A stretch of DNA of 64,000 bases from Mycosarcoma maydis (GCF_000328475.2 NC_026478.1:992001-1056000), one strand, 5' to 3'; numbered from the stretch's first letter, positions 19,922 to 30,311 are shown. Made by a program: numbers and translations. The notes: a model not told the origin generated them from the letters alone.

Positions 19922-21721
19922 TTACGACCCGCCTGTAAACGGGGGAGGTGGAGGACCCATGGTACGTGGCAAGTTAGCCTTTGCACCGCGCAACAACGAA
20001 AATTGACCCTGTTTGAACCATTTCGCGTTCTCCACGCCCTGCGCTCTACCTGCCGTCGACTGTCTACTGGGATCAACCAGTTCGATGCCCTGTACCGGTG
20101 TGAACGACAATGATGACGCCGTACCATCCACAAGCCCTCCACGTAATACGGAACTCATTCCACCCGCCCCACTCGCCGTCTTCAGCGCAGCCAAGCGATT
20201 CTTATTTGCCTTACTCATTCTGCTCTTCGATCGATCCTCGGCACCCTGCGCCCTTATCCTGCCCGAAGCCGAACTATGGATCATACCCAGACCCACCGAC
20301 TCATCGTAGCTCATCGCCTCTTCTTCCTGCTTTCCGAATTCCATCCGGTTCTGCATCTTGCGCAGTTCCGTCATCCCGTTCCGCTCCTTGGCTTTGCGTG
20401 CCTTTCGCCCACCGCGCTTTTTCTTACCGCCGCCCTCTTTTGGAATGGGCAGTACCTTTTCAAGCTTCTGCGGCGGAGGTTCGAGGAGCTTTTCGATTTT
20501 TTTCAGTAGTTCTTCGTGCAATTTTACACCGTATGAGCCGTCGCGACTCGTGGTCTTACCTGCATCCATTCGTGCGGCTAGCAGCGCTTTAGCAGAGACC
20601 ATGCGAATCGCTTGTCGCTTGTAGTCGTCGGGCGTGTTGGCAACCAGATCGCTTTGCACGATGAATCCAGTCGAGCGTGCTGAGCCTCCGTGAACTGATG
20701 AAAGACCCATCGAGTGTTTTTTGGCAGCACCGAGGAGGTGGAGGTTGCAAGCTGGGATCTTGGACAGGCCATCCAAACCTCCGGCAACGCCCAGCAGCTT
20801 GGTAGCCGTGCGTGTGCCGACGACAGCGGATAGGTTGGGCGCGACGAACGCCATGCGTGACTCAACATAAGCGAGAATTCGCGAACGCACCGACTCGAGC
20901 TCCAAAACCATTTCCAAGCCTTCTTGCACAGCATGCCATTCGGATACAGGAAGGGTTTGACCAGTTGTAGTCGAAGCTGCCATGCTAATGACTACGACGG
21001 TTCCATGTGGCAAAACACCTTCCAGGGAAGACGTAGGGATGGTATCATAGTTGCCGATCGCTTTGACCGCTTGGACGTAGTCCCAGGGATTTGGGATGAG
21101 CGATTCGAGCTCGGGGAAGCGTGGCGAGTAGTGGTCGCGGATGAACTTGTGTACGACCATCACTTCGTTATCAACATCGACGGCAACATTGTTCGCTTTG
21201 ACGATGAGGTGGTATTCTGGCGAATCTTCTAGCACTCCGGCGAGATCAGGCTCGGCGAGAGCCATGAAGTGGTCGATCTGCTCAAGGACTTGCTTCACTT
21301 TGCTGCCGTTTTCTAGAAGTGAGGCGACGTTTCGGACGCTGGTGGTGTTCGTCAGGTCGAGCTCGTCCACTTCCGCTTGATCTCTTTCGGCAGCGGGCTG
21401 TACAGCGTTGCGCCCAAGCGGTATGCCATTGGTACTGCCTTGCTCTCCGTTTAACGAGGCTGCTGAAGACTTTGCCGCGTTTCCATCCACCATACCTTGA
21501 TCGTCATCGTCGCTCCCGTCTTCGAGATCGTCAAGATCCGCATCATCTATGTGTACGCGTTTGATTTTTGGCTCCTCTTCGTCCTCTGGATGACTGCGTT
21601 TACGCATTTGCGTGCCATTTCCGTTGGTGGATAAGGGAGCCTCGCCCTGCTCTTGAAGACCAATCTCCTGTTCATCGTCCGAGCCAAAGTCGGCGAACAA
21701 TTCGTCCGCGAAGCTTGCCAT
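19922..21721 (-). CDS. PRP31: Pre-mRNA splicing factor Prp31
   Basis: This is an intronless 599-residue protein beginning MASFADELFADFGSDDE. An acidic N-terminus (about 1-80) precedes a NOSIC/Nop domain (about 95-380): DHFMALAEPDLAGVLEDSPE, HKFIRDHYSPRFPELESLI, and the RNA/15.5K-binding part with IPACNLHLLGAAKKHSMGL. A Lys-rich PRP31 C-terminal region follows, including GGGKKKRGGRKARKAKERN and ending near the ENAKWFKQGQFSLL block. In yeast and humans Prp31 bridges U4 snRNA-15.5K to the U4/U6.U5 tri-snRNP. The protein is longer than human PRPF31 (about 500 residues), through acidic and glycine-rich insertions. The start is set by MASFADELF, the typical family N-terminus. The gene is divergent from the small gene at 22043. 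Confidence 0.95.
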   Translation of the reverse strand: MASFADELFADFGSDDEQEIGLQEQGEAPLSTNGNGTQMRKRSHPEDEEEPKIKRVHIDDADLDDLEDGSDDDDQGMVDGNAAKSSAASLNGEQGSTNGIPLGRNAVQPAAERDQAEVDELDLTNTTSVRNVASLLENGSKVKQVLEQIDHFMALAEPDLAGVLEDSPEYHLIVKANNVAVDVDNEVMVVHKFIRDHYSPRFPELESLIPNPWDYVQAVKAIGNYDTIPTSSLEGVLPHGTVVVISMAASTTTGQTLPVSEWHAVQEGLEMVLELESVRSRILAYVESRMAFVAPNLSAVVGTRTATKLLGVAGGLDGLSKIPACNLHLLGAAKKHSMGLSSVHGGSARSTGFIVQSDLVANTPDDYKRQAIRMVSAKALLAARMDAGKTTSRDGSYGVKLHEELLKKIEKLLEPPPQKLEKVLPIPKEGGGKKKRGGRKARKAKERNGMTELRKMQNRMEFGKQEEEAMSYDESVGLGMIHSSASGRIRAQGAEDRSKSRMSKANKNRLAALKTASGAGGMSSVLRGGLVDGTASSLSFTPVQGIELVDPSRQSTAGRAQGVENAKWFKQGQFSLLRGAKANLPRTMGPPPPPFTGGS

Positions 21722-22042
21722 TCTACACCGTCACGTATTAACTGGTGCAGGGTGTACAGTCGTTGCGGTGTTGCTTTCTGTAAGTTAGTGGTGATGGCTC
21801 AGTGGAAGGAGAACACAGCGACGCTGCTCCATGCCAAACCTCCACGGCTGTGTATCAAAACATGGCTAAATGTGGAGAAAGCTTCTCGCCGAGATCCGAG
21901 CCATAAAAAAACTCAGCCAAATCGTGAATGTCGAATTCACTTGTCTGTCCATCTTGCATCGTCTTTTGCTACGCAGCATTTTTACCATCATCGACAGGGC
22001 CACAATAGCTTACCCAAGGCCATCAAAGAGATTTCAAACGCT
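21722..22042. other. Divergent promoter between PRP31 and the small gene
   Basis: The frame of the downstream gene stays open upstream into PRP31, but nothing there looks coding. One AATCGTGAATGTCGAATTCA element lies near 21918-21940. Confidence 0.5.
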
Positions 22043-22543
22043 ATGGCACAGCTACCACCGTATCTGGTGCGAATCGTCGCATCGATGCTGACGCAAGCAC
22101 TTACACGAAAACTTGCCAACTCGCCACTGTTCTTCCGTATCGTCGACCGCATGATCCACGAGATTGATCACATGCCACACAGAATGCAGGGTCGTCAAGT
22201 GCCGACATATCAGCCGCCATTAGGAATGCGAGAAAGTGAATGGGATCAAGATCAGGGAGAGCCGCACAATGAGCCATCCCCGTTTCCTGAATCTTTCAAA
22301 GGCAAGCAAGCTGGATCGACATCAACAGGAGTAGGTTCGACCAGGCAGCCAACGAGTTTCGAAGAGGCTCAAAGGCAGAGGGCAAGAATGTCATATCAGC
22401 AATCACAGAGATTAGCACAAAGGGATCGAGAAAGAGCGCAAGCACAGCAGAAATCGACCAAGGACGACTCAGTGTCGAAAGAGCTGAAAGAACTGCAGGA
22501 CAAGTTGCGAGAGCTGCGCAACAGCAAACCAGGAAACTCATAG
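22043..22543 (+). CDS. Small conserved-looking protein, 166 residues, function unknown
   Basis: The start ATG 22043 gives MAQLPPYLVRIVASMLTQAL. The frame is open further upstream, into the PRP31 coding region on the other strand, but the sequence only becomes protein-like at this Met. Residues 1-50 form an amphipathic or weakly hydrophobic helical segment with RKLANSPLFFRIVDRMIHEI. The middle (about 55-105) is Pro/Gly/Ser-rich. The C-terminal third is a highly charged Gln/Arg/Glu helix with probable coiled coil (SKELKELQDKLRELRN). The N-terminus recalls small fungal mitochondrial proteins of unknown role, but I cannot name the family. No catalytic motif is visible. Confidence 0.65.
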   Translation: MAQLPPYLVRIVASMLTQALTRKLANSPLFFRIVDRMIHEIDHMPHRMQGRQVPTYQPPLGMRESEWDQDQGEPHNEPSPFPESFKGKQAGSTSTGVGSTRQPTSFEEAQRQRARMSYQQSQRLAQRDRERAQAQQKSTKDDSVSKELKELQDKLRELRNSKPGNS

Positions 22544-22565
22544 CAAGATCCGTCGCAGCTCCTGC

Positions 22566-22637
22566 GCACGATCATCCACTGGTCAGCCTGGATGGTATCC
22601 TGCACGATCATCCACTGGCCAGCCTGGATGGTATCCT
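22566..22637. repeat. 36-bp tandem duplication, two copies
   Basis: The unit GCACGATCATCCACTGG...GGTATCCT is repeated head to tail at 22566-22601 and 22602-22637, with a single T/C difference. It starts 22 bp after the stop codon of the 166-residue gene. Confidence 0.9.
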
Positions 22638-23300
22638 CGATACTAGCTACTTGCACTTTATACCCTGAAATCGCCTCCAACCTTGCATTTGGACCCACTT
22701 GATACTCAGTCTTCCGTCAACCATGGAGATAACCGATCAATTGTACTTATAGAACGTCGTCCATTCATCATTTGGTCGAGTCACACTTCAATATAGATCG
22801 ACAAAACTCTCAAACCTAGCCACGAGGGTGCGGCATCGACGCGAAGCACTCGCAACTTGTCTCCTTTATTGACAAAGTGCTACTTGCACCCCTTACTTGA
22901 GCACCGCTGCACCAAGAAGATAGGCAACTAAACATGGCTTGCATTCTCCGACTGTCTCTTAAGCCGATCACGTGCGTGTAGATGTGGTGATGCTGAGCCA
23001 TAGCGATCAATATGCTGTGTGCCGATGTAGTGATGCGAGCCGAGAGACGAAGAGATTTGGAAGCCCGTCAGTCAACCAACGAGACTACATCTTTGCTCAA
23101 TTATCAGCTCAGGTTTCAGGCTGAACGTGCACCGAGCGCACGGAGAGCTTGGTGTGGTTTCAAAGAGTACTACAGTGTTGCTTTGTTGTATGTTTGCGAT
23201 GAATGGCGAGGCGCGCTCTGGTCCAGTGAAGCACGAAGCTCCTGAACACGGAAGCGCGTCGGTTCATGTTCGATTTCCACTTTACACGACACGTCTTCTG

Positions 23301-23306
23301 ACGCGT
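23301..23306. promoter_or_regulatory. Candidate MCB (ACGCGT) element upstream of MCM6
   Basis: A perfect ACGCGT palindrome lies 408 bp before the MCM6 start codon. In other fungi MBF-type factors use this box for G1/S expression of replication genes. A single hexamer match is weak evidence. Confidence 0.3.
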
Positions 23307-23326
23307 CAAGCCGTTTACACGACAAA

Positions 23327-23390
23327 CACTCACGACTCACGATTCGTGATTCACGATTTTTCGCGGAAATCCAAAGCATTCACGAATCTG
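23327..23390. repeat. Heptamer cluster in MCM6 upstream region
   Basis: Contains CACGACTCACGATTCGTGAT followed by TCACGATTTTTCG and a further ATTCACGAAT copy. Confidence 0.7.
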
Positions 23391-23713
23391 AGCCAGAGAA
23401 AACCATTCACAGCTTCAGCTCGCAACGCTGCTCCATGTGCACGAGAGAACGACAGACGAGCAGCCTCGCGCATCCGTGCAGATAAGTTAGAGCGCGCGCG
23501 CGCAAAACAGCAGCAAGGCCAAAACACGAAAGGCCCAACACTTTTCAGCAATCGACTTTGCACACTGACACCAACACTCTTCACTTCCGCATCTTCACGC
23601 TGTTGCATCCCCTCATCTCATCTTCAGACGTCGCACTCCGCTCCGGATAGACTCTGCTCCTTCTTATTGCGCAAACATATATCCGGATCGGAAATAGACC
23701 CACATAGGAAAGG

Positions 23714-26656
23714 ATGTCGTCCTCTTCCGCGATACCCTCCTCCCCTTTGGGAAGGATTGGCGCGCAAAATCGAAGTGCTGATACGGAGCGACTCGATCCT
23801 CTCGCCCTTGGTAGATCCAGGAACACCAGCGGCGTAGGGGCAAGCGCGAGTCGAGCCTTCACTCCAGGTACATCAGAGGCGGGATCGCTCAACCTTGAGC
23901 GACAGCTGCAAGGCCATTACGAGGATGACGCCAGCACCGTCAACGGCGAGGGCTCGCATCCTATGGAAGAAGATACCCCTCGTCGACCTCGGCCGCGTGC
24001 CACTGTTGATACGCAAGATATCCCCCCTGTCGTCGACGAAGTCGGTGAACGTGTGCGTGAAGGATTCGCACAGTTCCTTGAAAGCTTTGTCGACCAGCCC
24101 TTGTCCGGCTCGCCTGACCCGAACGGCGAAAAGGTGCAAGATCCTGTCTACATCGACCAGATATACGCTCTTCGCGACTACAACCGTACCACGCTTTTTG
24201 TCGACTTCAGCCACATTCTCCGCCATGACGAGGTCTTGGCACGCGCTATTAGCGATCAGTACTACCGTTTCGTTCCTTACCTTCGTCGTGCGCTTCTCGA
24301 CCTCGTCAACACCTACGTGCCCAACTATCTTTACCTCAATGCACATGTGGCTGCCACCGCATCCTCGGGTCTCATTCCTCGCGACTTTTCGGTCTCGTTC
24401 TACAACCTCGGTCTGGTTGCCGGCATCCGTGATCTGCGCACCGACCGTGTTGGCAAGCTTGTCTCGATCAGCGGAACGGTAACACGAACGAGCGAAGTGA
24501 GACCAGAGCTTCTGTACGGCGCGTTTACTTGTACCGCTTGTTCGGGCGTAGTGCGCGACGTCGAGCAGCAGTTCAAGTACACTGAGCCTGTCATGTGCAG
24601 GAATCCCATGTGCCAGAACCGACGAGAGTGGCAGCTCAACGTGGATCAAAGTCGATTCTGCGATTGGCAAAAGGTGCGCATTCAAGAGAATGCCAACGAG
24701 ATTCCCACAGGAAGCATGCCTCGTAGTCTCGACGTCATCCTCCGCTCCGAGATTGTAGAGCGCGCCAAGGCCGGTGACAAGTGCATTTTCACGGGCACTT
24801 TCATTGTTGTACCCGATGTATCGCAACTTGGCGTGCCTGGCGTCAATGCACAGATCCAGCGAGAGGCACAAGGCGGTCGTCCTGCTGAAGGTGTCAACGC
24901 ACAAGGTGTTACAGGTCTGAAAAGCTTGGGTGTCCGAGATTTGACCTACAAGACGGCCTTTCTCGCGTGCATGGTGCAGAGCGCCGATGCCAGGGGAGGT
25001 AACGACATCCGAGCTGAGTTCACCGACGATAACGAGGACCCGGAAACGCTCATGGACTCGCTCACCGAAGCCGAAAGGGACGAGCTCGAAGCCATGGTCA
25101 TGTCCGAAGACATCTATAGCCGACTTGTTCAGTCGATCGCACCTACCGTTTACGGCCACGACATTGTCAAGAAAGGCATCCTGCTTCAGCTCATGGGCGG
25201 CGTACACAAGTCGACCAAAGAAGGCATGCGTCTCCGTGGCGACATCAACATTTGCATTGTCGGTGACCCTTCGACGAGCAAGTCGCAGTTCCTCAAGTAC
25301 GTTTGCGGTTTTATGCCTCGAGCCGTCTACACATCCGGCAAAGCTTCTTCAGCTGCTGGTCTCACAGCCGCTGTTGTGAAAGACGAGGAGACGGGCGAAT
25401 TCACCATCGAGGCTGGCGCGCTGATGCTCGCGGACAACGGTATCTGCGCCATCGATGAGTTCGACAAAATGGACGTAGCCGATCAAGTCGCGATCCACGA
25501 GACCATGGAACAGCAGACCATCAGTATCGCCAAAGCCGGCATCCAAGCCACTCTCAACGCACGCACATCCATCCTTGCCGCTGCTAACCCGGTGGGTGGA
25601 CGATACAACCGCAAGCAAACATTGCGTGCCAACGTGGCCATGTCGGCACCCATCATGTCGCGTTTCGATCTGTTTTTTGTAGTGCTCGACGAGTGTAACG
25701 AGGCAGTCGACATGAACATTGCTCAGCACATTGTCAACGTACACCGTTTCCGAGATGCCGCCATCGATCCCGAGTTCAGCACCGAGGCGATCCAAAGGTA
25801 CATTCGCTATGCCCGCACATTCCAGCCCAAGCTGACGCCCGAAGCTAGCGATGTGCTGGTTGACAAGTACCGACAGCTGCGTCAAGATGATTCGGGCCCA
25901 GGCAAGAATTCGTATCGAATCACCGTTCGTCAGTTGGAGTCCATGATCCGACTTTGCGAGGCGATTGCCCGTGCGAATTGTCGACACGAGATCACACCAG
26001 CATTTGTGCGCGAGGCCTTCTCGCTGCTGCGGCAATCGATCATCCACGTCGAAAAGGACGACATCGATTTCGACGACGAAGAAGAGCAAGCGCACGCTCA
26101 TAACCAGGCAAGCGCCGCTACCGCTCAACCATCGTCCTCGCTCGACGCAATGGACGAAGATTCGATGGACCCCAACATGCAAGACTCGGCAGACGCTCAA
26201 GCGTTGTCTTCGAGCATACCTGGCACCGCCGGTGCTATGGGCGAGATTGCCTCGAGCTCGGCCGCGTCCAAACGAAAGATTCGCATCACGTTTGACCGAT
26301 ATATGGAGATGGCCAATCTGATTGTGCTGCGCATCAACGAGGTGGAGCGACAAACGATGCGTGGCGTAGCACGATCCGAGTTGATCGACTGGTACCTGCT
26401 GCAACGCGAAAACGAGATCGAAACCGTGGACCAATTCGAGGAAGAGACCGAGCTGATAAAGAAGGTGCTCACCAAGCTGGTCAAGGACTCGATGCTGTTG
26501 GAACTGCGAGAGCAGATCGACGAGGATGGAAATCCGATCAGTAGTGTTGGAGATACCTCAGCTGGAGGAAGCGGCTCGTCGGCTGGCGATCCCGTACTGA
26601 TGGTCCATCCTCAGGTCGATATCGACAGTATCGGCGCTACCACGGGATCTGCCTAG
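23714..26656 (+). CDS. MCM6: DNA replication licensing helicase subunit Mcm6
   Basis: This is an intronless 980-residue protein. The N-terminal MCM domain contains a zinc finger with Cys273, Cys276, Cys295 and Cys300, then the Mcm6-type segment FCDWQKVRIQENANEIPTGS. The AAA+ core has Walker A GDPSTSKS (517-524, Lys523), Walker B with Asp581-Glu582 in CAIDEFDKMD, and the arginine-finger motif SRFD (649-652). An acidic linker follows (DDIDFDDEEEQAHAH), then a C-terminal winged-helix region from about residue 850 (RITFDRYMEMANLIVLRI). The subunit assignment rests on the sequence around the zinc finger and the C-terminal domain. Mcm6 is part of the hexameric Mcm2-7 helicase loaded at origins in G1 and active in S phase. 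The start MSSSSAIPSSPLGRIG is the first Met of the frame. Confidence 0.97.
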   Translation: MSSSSAIPSSPLGRIGAQNRSADTERLDPLALGRSRNTSGVGASASRAFTPGTSEAGSLNLERQLQGHYEDDASTVNGEGSHPMEEDTPRRPRPRATVDTQDIPPVVDEVGERVREGFAQFLESFVDQPLSGSPDPNGEKVQDPVYIDQIYALRDYNRTTLFVDFSHILRHDEVLARAISDQYYRFVPYLRRALLDLVNTYVPNYLYLNAHVAATASSGLIPRDFSVSFYNLGLVAGIRDLRTDRVGKLVSISGTVTRTSEVRPELLYGAFTCTACSGVVRDVEQQFKYTEPVMCRNPMCQNRREWQLNVDQSRFCDWQKVRIQENANEIPTGSMPRSLDVILRSEIVERAKAGDKCIFTGTFIVVPDVSQLGVPGVNAQIQREAQGGRPAEGVNAQGVTGLKSLGVRDLTYKTAFLACMVQSADARGGNDIRAEFTDDNEDPETLMDSLTEAERDELEAMVMSEDIYSRLVQSIAPTVYGHDIVKKGILLQLMGGVHKSTKEGMRLRGDINICIVGDPSTSKSQFLKYVCGFMPRAVYTSGKASSAAGLTAAVVKDEETGEFTIEAGALMLADNGICAIDEFDKMDVADQVAIHETMEQQTISIAKAGIQATLNARTSILAAANPVGGRYNRKQTLRANVAMSAPIMSRFDLFFVVLDECNEAVDMNIAQHIVNVHRFRDAAIDPEFSTEAIQRYIRYARTFQPKLTPEASDVLVDKYRQLRQDDSGPGKNSYRITVRQLESMIRLCEAIARANCRHEITPAFVREAFSLLRQSIIHVEKDDIDFDDEEEQAHAHNQASAATAQPSSSLDAMDEDSMDPNMQDSADAQALSSSIPGTAGAMGEIASSSAASKRKIRITFDRYMEMANLIVLRINEVERQTMRGVARSELIDWYLLQRENEIETVDQFEEETELIKKVLTKLVKDSMLLELREQIDEDGNPISSVGDTSAGGSGSSAGDPVLMVHPQVDIDSIGATTGSA

Positions 26657-27517
26657 GACTAGGATCACGCGTTATGATAGTACTTGTCTCTCCCTGTCCC
26701 GGCTGTATTGTACTTTTAGAATGGGTGCCCACTCTGGCCTGTAGCTGTGAATCTCTTCGTTTTTGTTTCGCGCTTGAAGTTGGCCTTGTGATGCGTGTTG
26801 CTCAGTCCGCGTGGATTGGCCCCTGATGCAGGAAACTACAAGACGAAGACGACGATGAACGGGAGAAAAGAGAAGGATAGGGGTGCTGTCGTGATCTTGC
26901 AACGCGAGACCAATCACGAATCACGAATCACGAATCGTAGCTGATGCATGCTTGACAGATGTGTTTGTCTATTCGTGATTCAGAACCGTCATTCACGAAT
27001 AATCACGAATGTTCACAAAGTGCGGCTGCGGGGGAGCAGCCAACTTCCGAATCAAAGAATCTTGGTTGAATTTCCGCAGAAAGAGCCCCTGCATTTCGAT
27101 TCACGTTTGCGCCTAATCTTGAATGTGTGCGCTTTATTACCCGCACAATCACGAGTCGCGAGTATGGAGTGGCGAATCACGAATCGTATAAAAAAGGAGC
27201 TCAGCTCTTTCTATTCAGTGATCCATTCAACTCGACCTTGTTGACTGATAGACTTGGTATCGGAAGCCCGGCAAGCCAGAGACGGCTAGAGGTGGCAAAT
27301 CCGACTTGGGCTACAGTGGACGGTCTATACCCCATACATACGCATATCAGCGCTTGGACTGATTACAAATACGCACTGATCTTGCCACCAGACTCTCTTG
27401 CACACTCAAGCCGCACAAACTTGATTCATACGTTGTCGACTAACAGAACTGGTCCCAGTACAAGGATTTCCGCAAGGTTTCCACTGGCTGATCTTGTCAG
27501 TAACAGCCTTGATCGAC
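26657..27517. other. Intergenic region between MCM6 and ceramidase gene
   Basis: Heptamer groups occur at 26911-26940, 26969-27016 and 27146-27190. The remainder is probable 3' and 5' untranslated sequence. No gene is seen. Confidence 0.6.
26911..27016. repeat. Heptamer cluster downstream of MCM6
   Basis: Three consecutive units (AATCACGAATCACGAATCAC) are followed about 30 bp later by ATTCGTGATTCAG and CATTCACGAATAATCACGAA. Confidence 0.75.
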
Positions 27518-30112
27518 ATGACTGGCGCCGGCTATCAGCTGCTCCCACGCAGGGAAAGGGAGGAGACACGTCTTTCCATGGATCAAAATATCAAGTCCCT
27601 CCCCGAAAAGCATTTACTTCCTCTATCGCTCGATAATGACGAAGACAGTCAAGAATTGACTAGCAGGAAACCTTGCCTGTTGGTCAAGGCCATTTTTTGC
27701 ATAGTCATCATTGCATCTAGCACTTTTGCTGCCTGCTGTGTGTATCGTCGTGGTGGGGTAACCCCAGTGATATGGGCAAACCGACCCATCACAGACTACT
27801 CCACGTCCGCCACCGTCAGCTCCGATTCGCCTGTCGTTTTCGGTCTTGGCATCGGCGACGTCACAGGGCCCATTGTTGAAGTCAACATGATGGGTTATGC
27901 GTCCCTCCCGCAAACCAACACGGGCCTGCATATTCGTCTACGATCTAGAGCCTTCATCGTTGGCTCTTCAGATGCACCCACTTTCTTCCGTAAACCCGTC
28001 GAAAGATTTAAGAGCTTCATACCAACTGCTGATGGCTCTGCCATCCGATGGTTGTTCATCAACTCGGACATCTGCATGGGTGATACTGCTCTGCGCAAAG
28101 CTATCGTCGACCAGCTTCGTGAAAAATATCCTGGCGTCTATGGCGAGCGTAACGTCGCTTTTGTTGGAACGCATTCACATGCTGGTCCGGGTGGGTTCAT
28201 GCAAGCCCTTCTGCCTACATTAACGTCCAAAGGCGTCATTATGCAAAATTTCGATGCCATCGTAGAGGGAACGGTTCGAGCTGCTGTTCGCGCACACGAC
28301 GATTTCGTAGCTAGACAGGACAAAGTGGCCAACGGAGGCAGTACGCGTCTAAGCTATGGCAAAACACGGTTGGAAGATGCGCACATTCAACGTAGCCGAT
28401 ATGCCTACGAACAGAATCCTCAGGAAGAAAGGGATTTGTACAATGACGAGGATCAAGATCATGACTTTGGCTTGCTCAAATTCGAGGATATCAGCTCGAA
28501 TGGAGACAGCTCCGCAGCCGGCTTCCTGTCATGGTATGCGGTACATGGTACTTCTCTGTACGAGAACAACACACTTACCTCTGGTGATAACAAAGGGCTA
28601 GCTGCACTTCTGTACGAAACAGCAGAGCAGCCAGATAAGCTTCCCGGGCAGAACGATTTTGTTGCTGGATTCTCTCAGGCTCTTGTAGGGGATACTTCGC
28701 CCAATACCAAGGGTGCGTGGTGTGACGATGGGTCGATGTGCGAATACAAGCATTCGACATGTGACAATGGAAAGGGAAAGGAGCGAGTGCAAACATGTCA
28801 TGGTAGAGGACCTGCTTGGGGTATGAATGAATATCTTCCGACCAGTCCAACCGGAGGGTACGATTGGGCGTCGAACGAGATCATCGCTCGAAAGCAGGTC
28901 GACGCCGCGCGTACAATCATGTCACGCGATGCTTTGTCCCGCGACTTTGGAGAGTACGAGGGGTTGACGTTGCTCACCGGACCAGTGAAAAGCGTCAAGA
29001 TGAACGTCGACATGAGTCAGTACACTGTCTATCGACCTGATGGCAGCCGTGTCAAGACTTGCCCCGCTGCTCTAGGGTACGGCTTTGCCGGTGGCACAAC
29101 CGATGGTCCTGGCGCATTCGATTTCGTTCAGGGAAGCAACAAGACCGACCACCACAATCCGTTCTGGGACCTGGTTAAAGGCTTCATCAAAAATCCGGGA
29201 CCGGAACAGATCGAGTGCCAAGCACCCAAAGCGATTCTCTTGGACATTGGAGAGATTCACAGACCGTATGATTGGGGCCCGTCGATCGTCGAGGTCCAGA
29301 TGCTGAGGCTGGGCGAATTGTTCGTCTTGATAGTGCCTGGCGAATTCACTACGATGGCAGGACGCCGGCTGAAGAGGGTGGTAAGCGAAGCGATCAAACG
29401 CGCCGGGCTGGTGGAGGAAGGAAAGGAGCCGATTGTACAGGTGAGCGGTCCAGCATCGACATACGGCCACTACGTGACGACGGAAGAAGAGTACAGTGTT
29501 CAACGCTATGAGGGGGCGAGTACGTTGTTCGGACCTCATACGTTGGAAGCATACATGGATGTGTTCTCGCGACGACTCGTGCCGGCGTTGAAGGAAGGCG
29601 CACGTGATCTTCCTGTGGGTCCGCAAAAGAGTTTCGATATGCGCAAAACATGGAAACTCAAGACAGGTGTAGTGTACGACAACCCGCCTGTAGGACACTC
29701 GTTTGGAGATGTCTTGGAACAACCGCTGCTCTCATACCCCATCCCGAACTCGAACACGTCTCTTTTCAACGACTCGCCCACCACGTCGTCGACTTCGAAC
29801 ATCAGCGTGACATTTATTGCCGCCAATCCACGTAACAACCTCCGTCTGGAAGCAACGTACTTCGAAATCCAACGGTTCACTCAAGACGGCATCTGGAAAG
29901 TGGAACGAACCGACGGCCACCATTCGACAACGATGCGCTGGACAAGAACAAATGGGTTCCATGGTTCCAGTGTCTTGCAGATCGGATGGACTGTCGAGCC
30001 TTGGACGAAAGAGGGCTTGTACAGGGTCGTATATCTGGGTGATAGGAAGACTCCGTTCACGGGAAAGATTCAGCGATTCGAGGCGGTGTCCAGTGAGTTT
30101 TACCTTGTTTAG
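27518..30112 (+). CDS. Neutral/alkaline ceramidase, type II membrane form
   Basis: The first ATG in frame is 27518 (864 residues). ATG 27578 (MDQNIKSLPEK, 844 residues) is an equally plausible start. A single helix close to the N-terminus (LVKAIFCIVIIASSTFAACC) follows a cytosolic stretch of about 50 residues and suggests a signal anchor. The rest matches neutral ceramidase: GIGDVTGPIVEVNMMGYA at the start of the domain, NSDICMGDTALRKAIVDQL, the His-rich VAFVGTHSHAGPGGF, and GDTSPN holding the catalytic-type Ser (Ser394 from the first ATG). A C-terminal Ig-like domain (about 715-864, NISVTFIAANPRNNLRLEAT onward) is also typical. The family hydrolyses ceramide to sphingosine and fatty acid at neutral to alkaline pH, at the cell surface or in the secretory pathway. 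No intron is apparent. Confidence 0.94.
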   Translation: MTGAGYQLLPRREREETRLSMDQNIKSLPEKHLLPLSLDNDEDSQELTSRKPCLLVKAIFCIVIIASSTFAACCVYRRGGVTPVIWANRPITDYSTSATVSSDSPVVFGLGIGDVTGPIVEVNMMGYASLPQTNTGLHIRLRSRAFIVGSSDAPTFFRKPVERFKSFIPTADGSAIRWLFINSDICMGDTALRKAIVDQLREKYPGVYGERNVAFVGTHSHAGPGGFMQALLPTLTSKGVIMQNFDAIVEGTVRAAVRAHDDFVARQDKVANGGSTRLSYGKTRLEDAHIQRSRYAYEQNPQEERDLYNDEDQDHDFGLLKFEDISSNGDSSAAGFLSWYAVHGTSLYENNTLTSGDNKGLAALLYETAEQPDKLPGQNDFVAGFSQALVGDTSPNTKGAWCDDGSMCEYKHSTCDNGKGKERVQTCHGRGPAWGMNEYLPTSPTGGYDWASNEIIARKQVDAARTIMSRDALSRDFGEYEGLTLLTGPVKSVKMNVDMSQYTVYRPDGSRVKTCPAALGYGFAGGTTDGPGAFDFVQGSNKTDHHNPFWDLVKGFIKNPGPEQIECQAPKAILLDIGEIHRPYDWGPSIVEVQMLRLGELFVLIVPGEFTTMAGRRLKRVVSEAIKRAGLVEEGKEPIVQVSGPASTYGHYVTTEEEYSVQRYEGASTLFGPHTLEAYMDVFSRRLVPALKEGARDLPVGPQKSFDMRKTWKLKTGVVYDNPPVGHSFGDVLEQPLLSYPIPNSNTSLFNDSPTTSSTSNISVTFIAANPRNNLRLEATYFEIQRFTQDGIWKVERTDGHHSTTMRWTRTNGFHGSSVLQIGWTVEPWTKEGLYRVVYLGDRKTPFTGKIQRFEAVSSEFYLV

Positions 30113-30311
30113 TAGCGTCATGTAGATACCCGTGATTCGCCATCGTGATATTTCAGACGTGGTGTAGATGTGCGGACCTTGACAAGTCGATGGTTGGTCT
30201 CAGTAAGAAGCGGCGCGCACAGTTTATATGGTCAAAAGGACTGGCGTGATATTGCCAAAAATGAGATAAAAGTTACGAGACAAGGAACGACAATCTAGAG
30301 CTCAGCGGTAC

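Larger units (their letters stand above)
22544..23713. other. Intergenic region upstream of MCM6
   Basis: No gene is recognised. It holds a 36-bp tandem duplication just after the small gene (22566-22637), an ACGCGT box at 23301-23306, a heptamer cluster at 23327-23390 and an alternating GC run near 23493-23503. Confidence 0.6.

Noticed and set aside
22417..22425. ACAAAGGGA match to a pheromone response element
   Set aside because: It lies inside the coding region of the 166-residue gene, far from any promoter, so it is probably coincidental.
23873..26434. Two long open frames (444 and 361 codons) antisense to MCM6
   Set aside because: They are codon-bias shadows of MCM6; the translated products are low-information and carry no motif.
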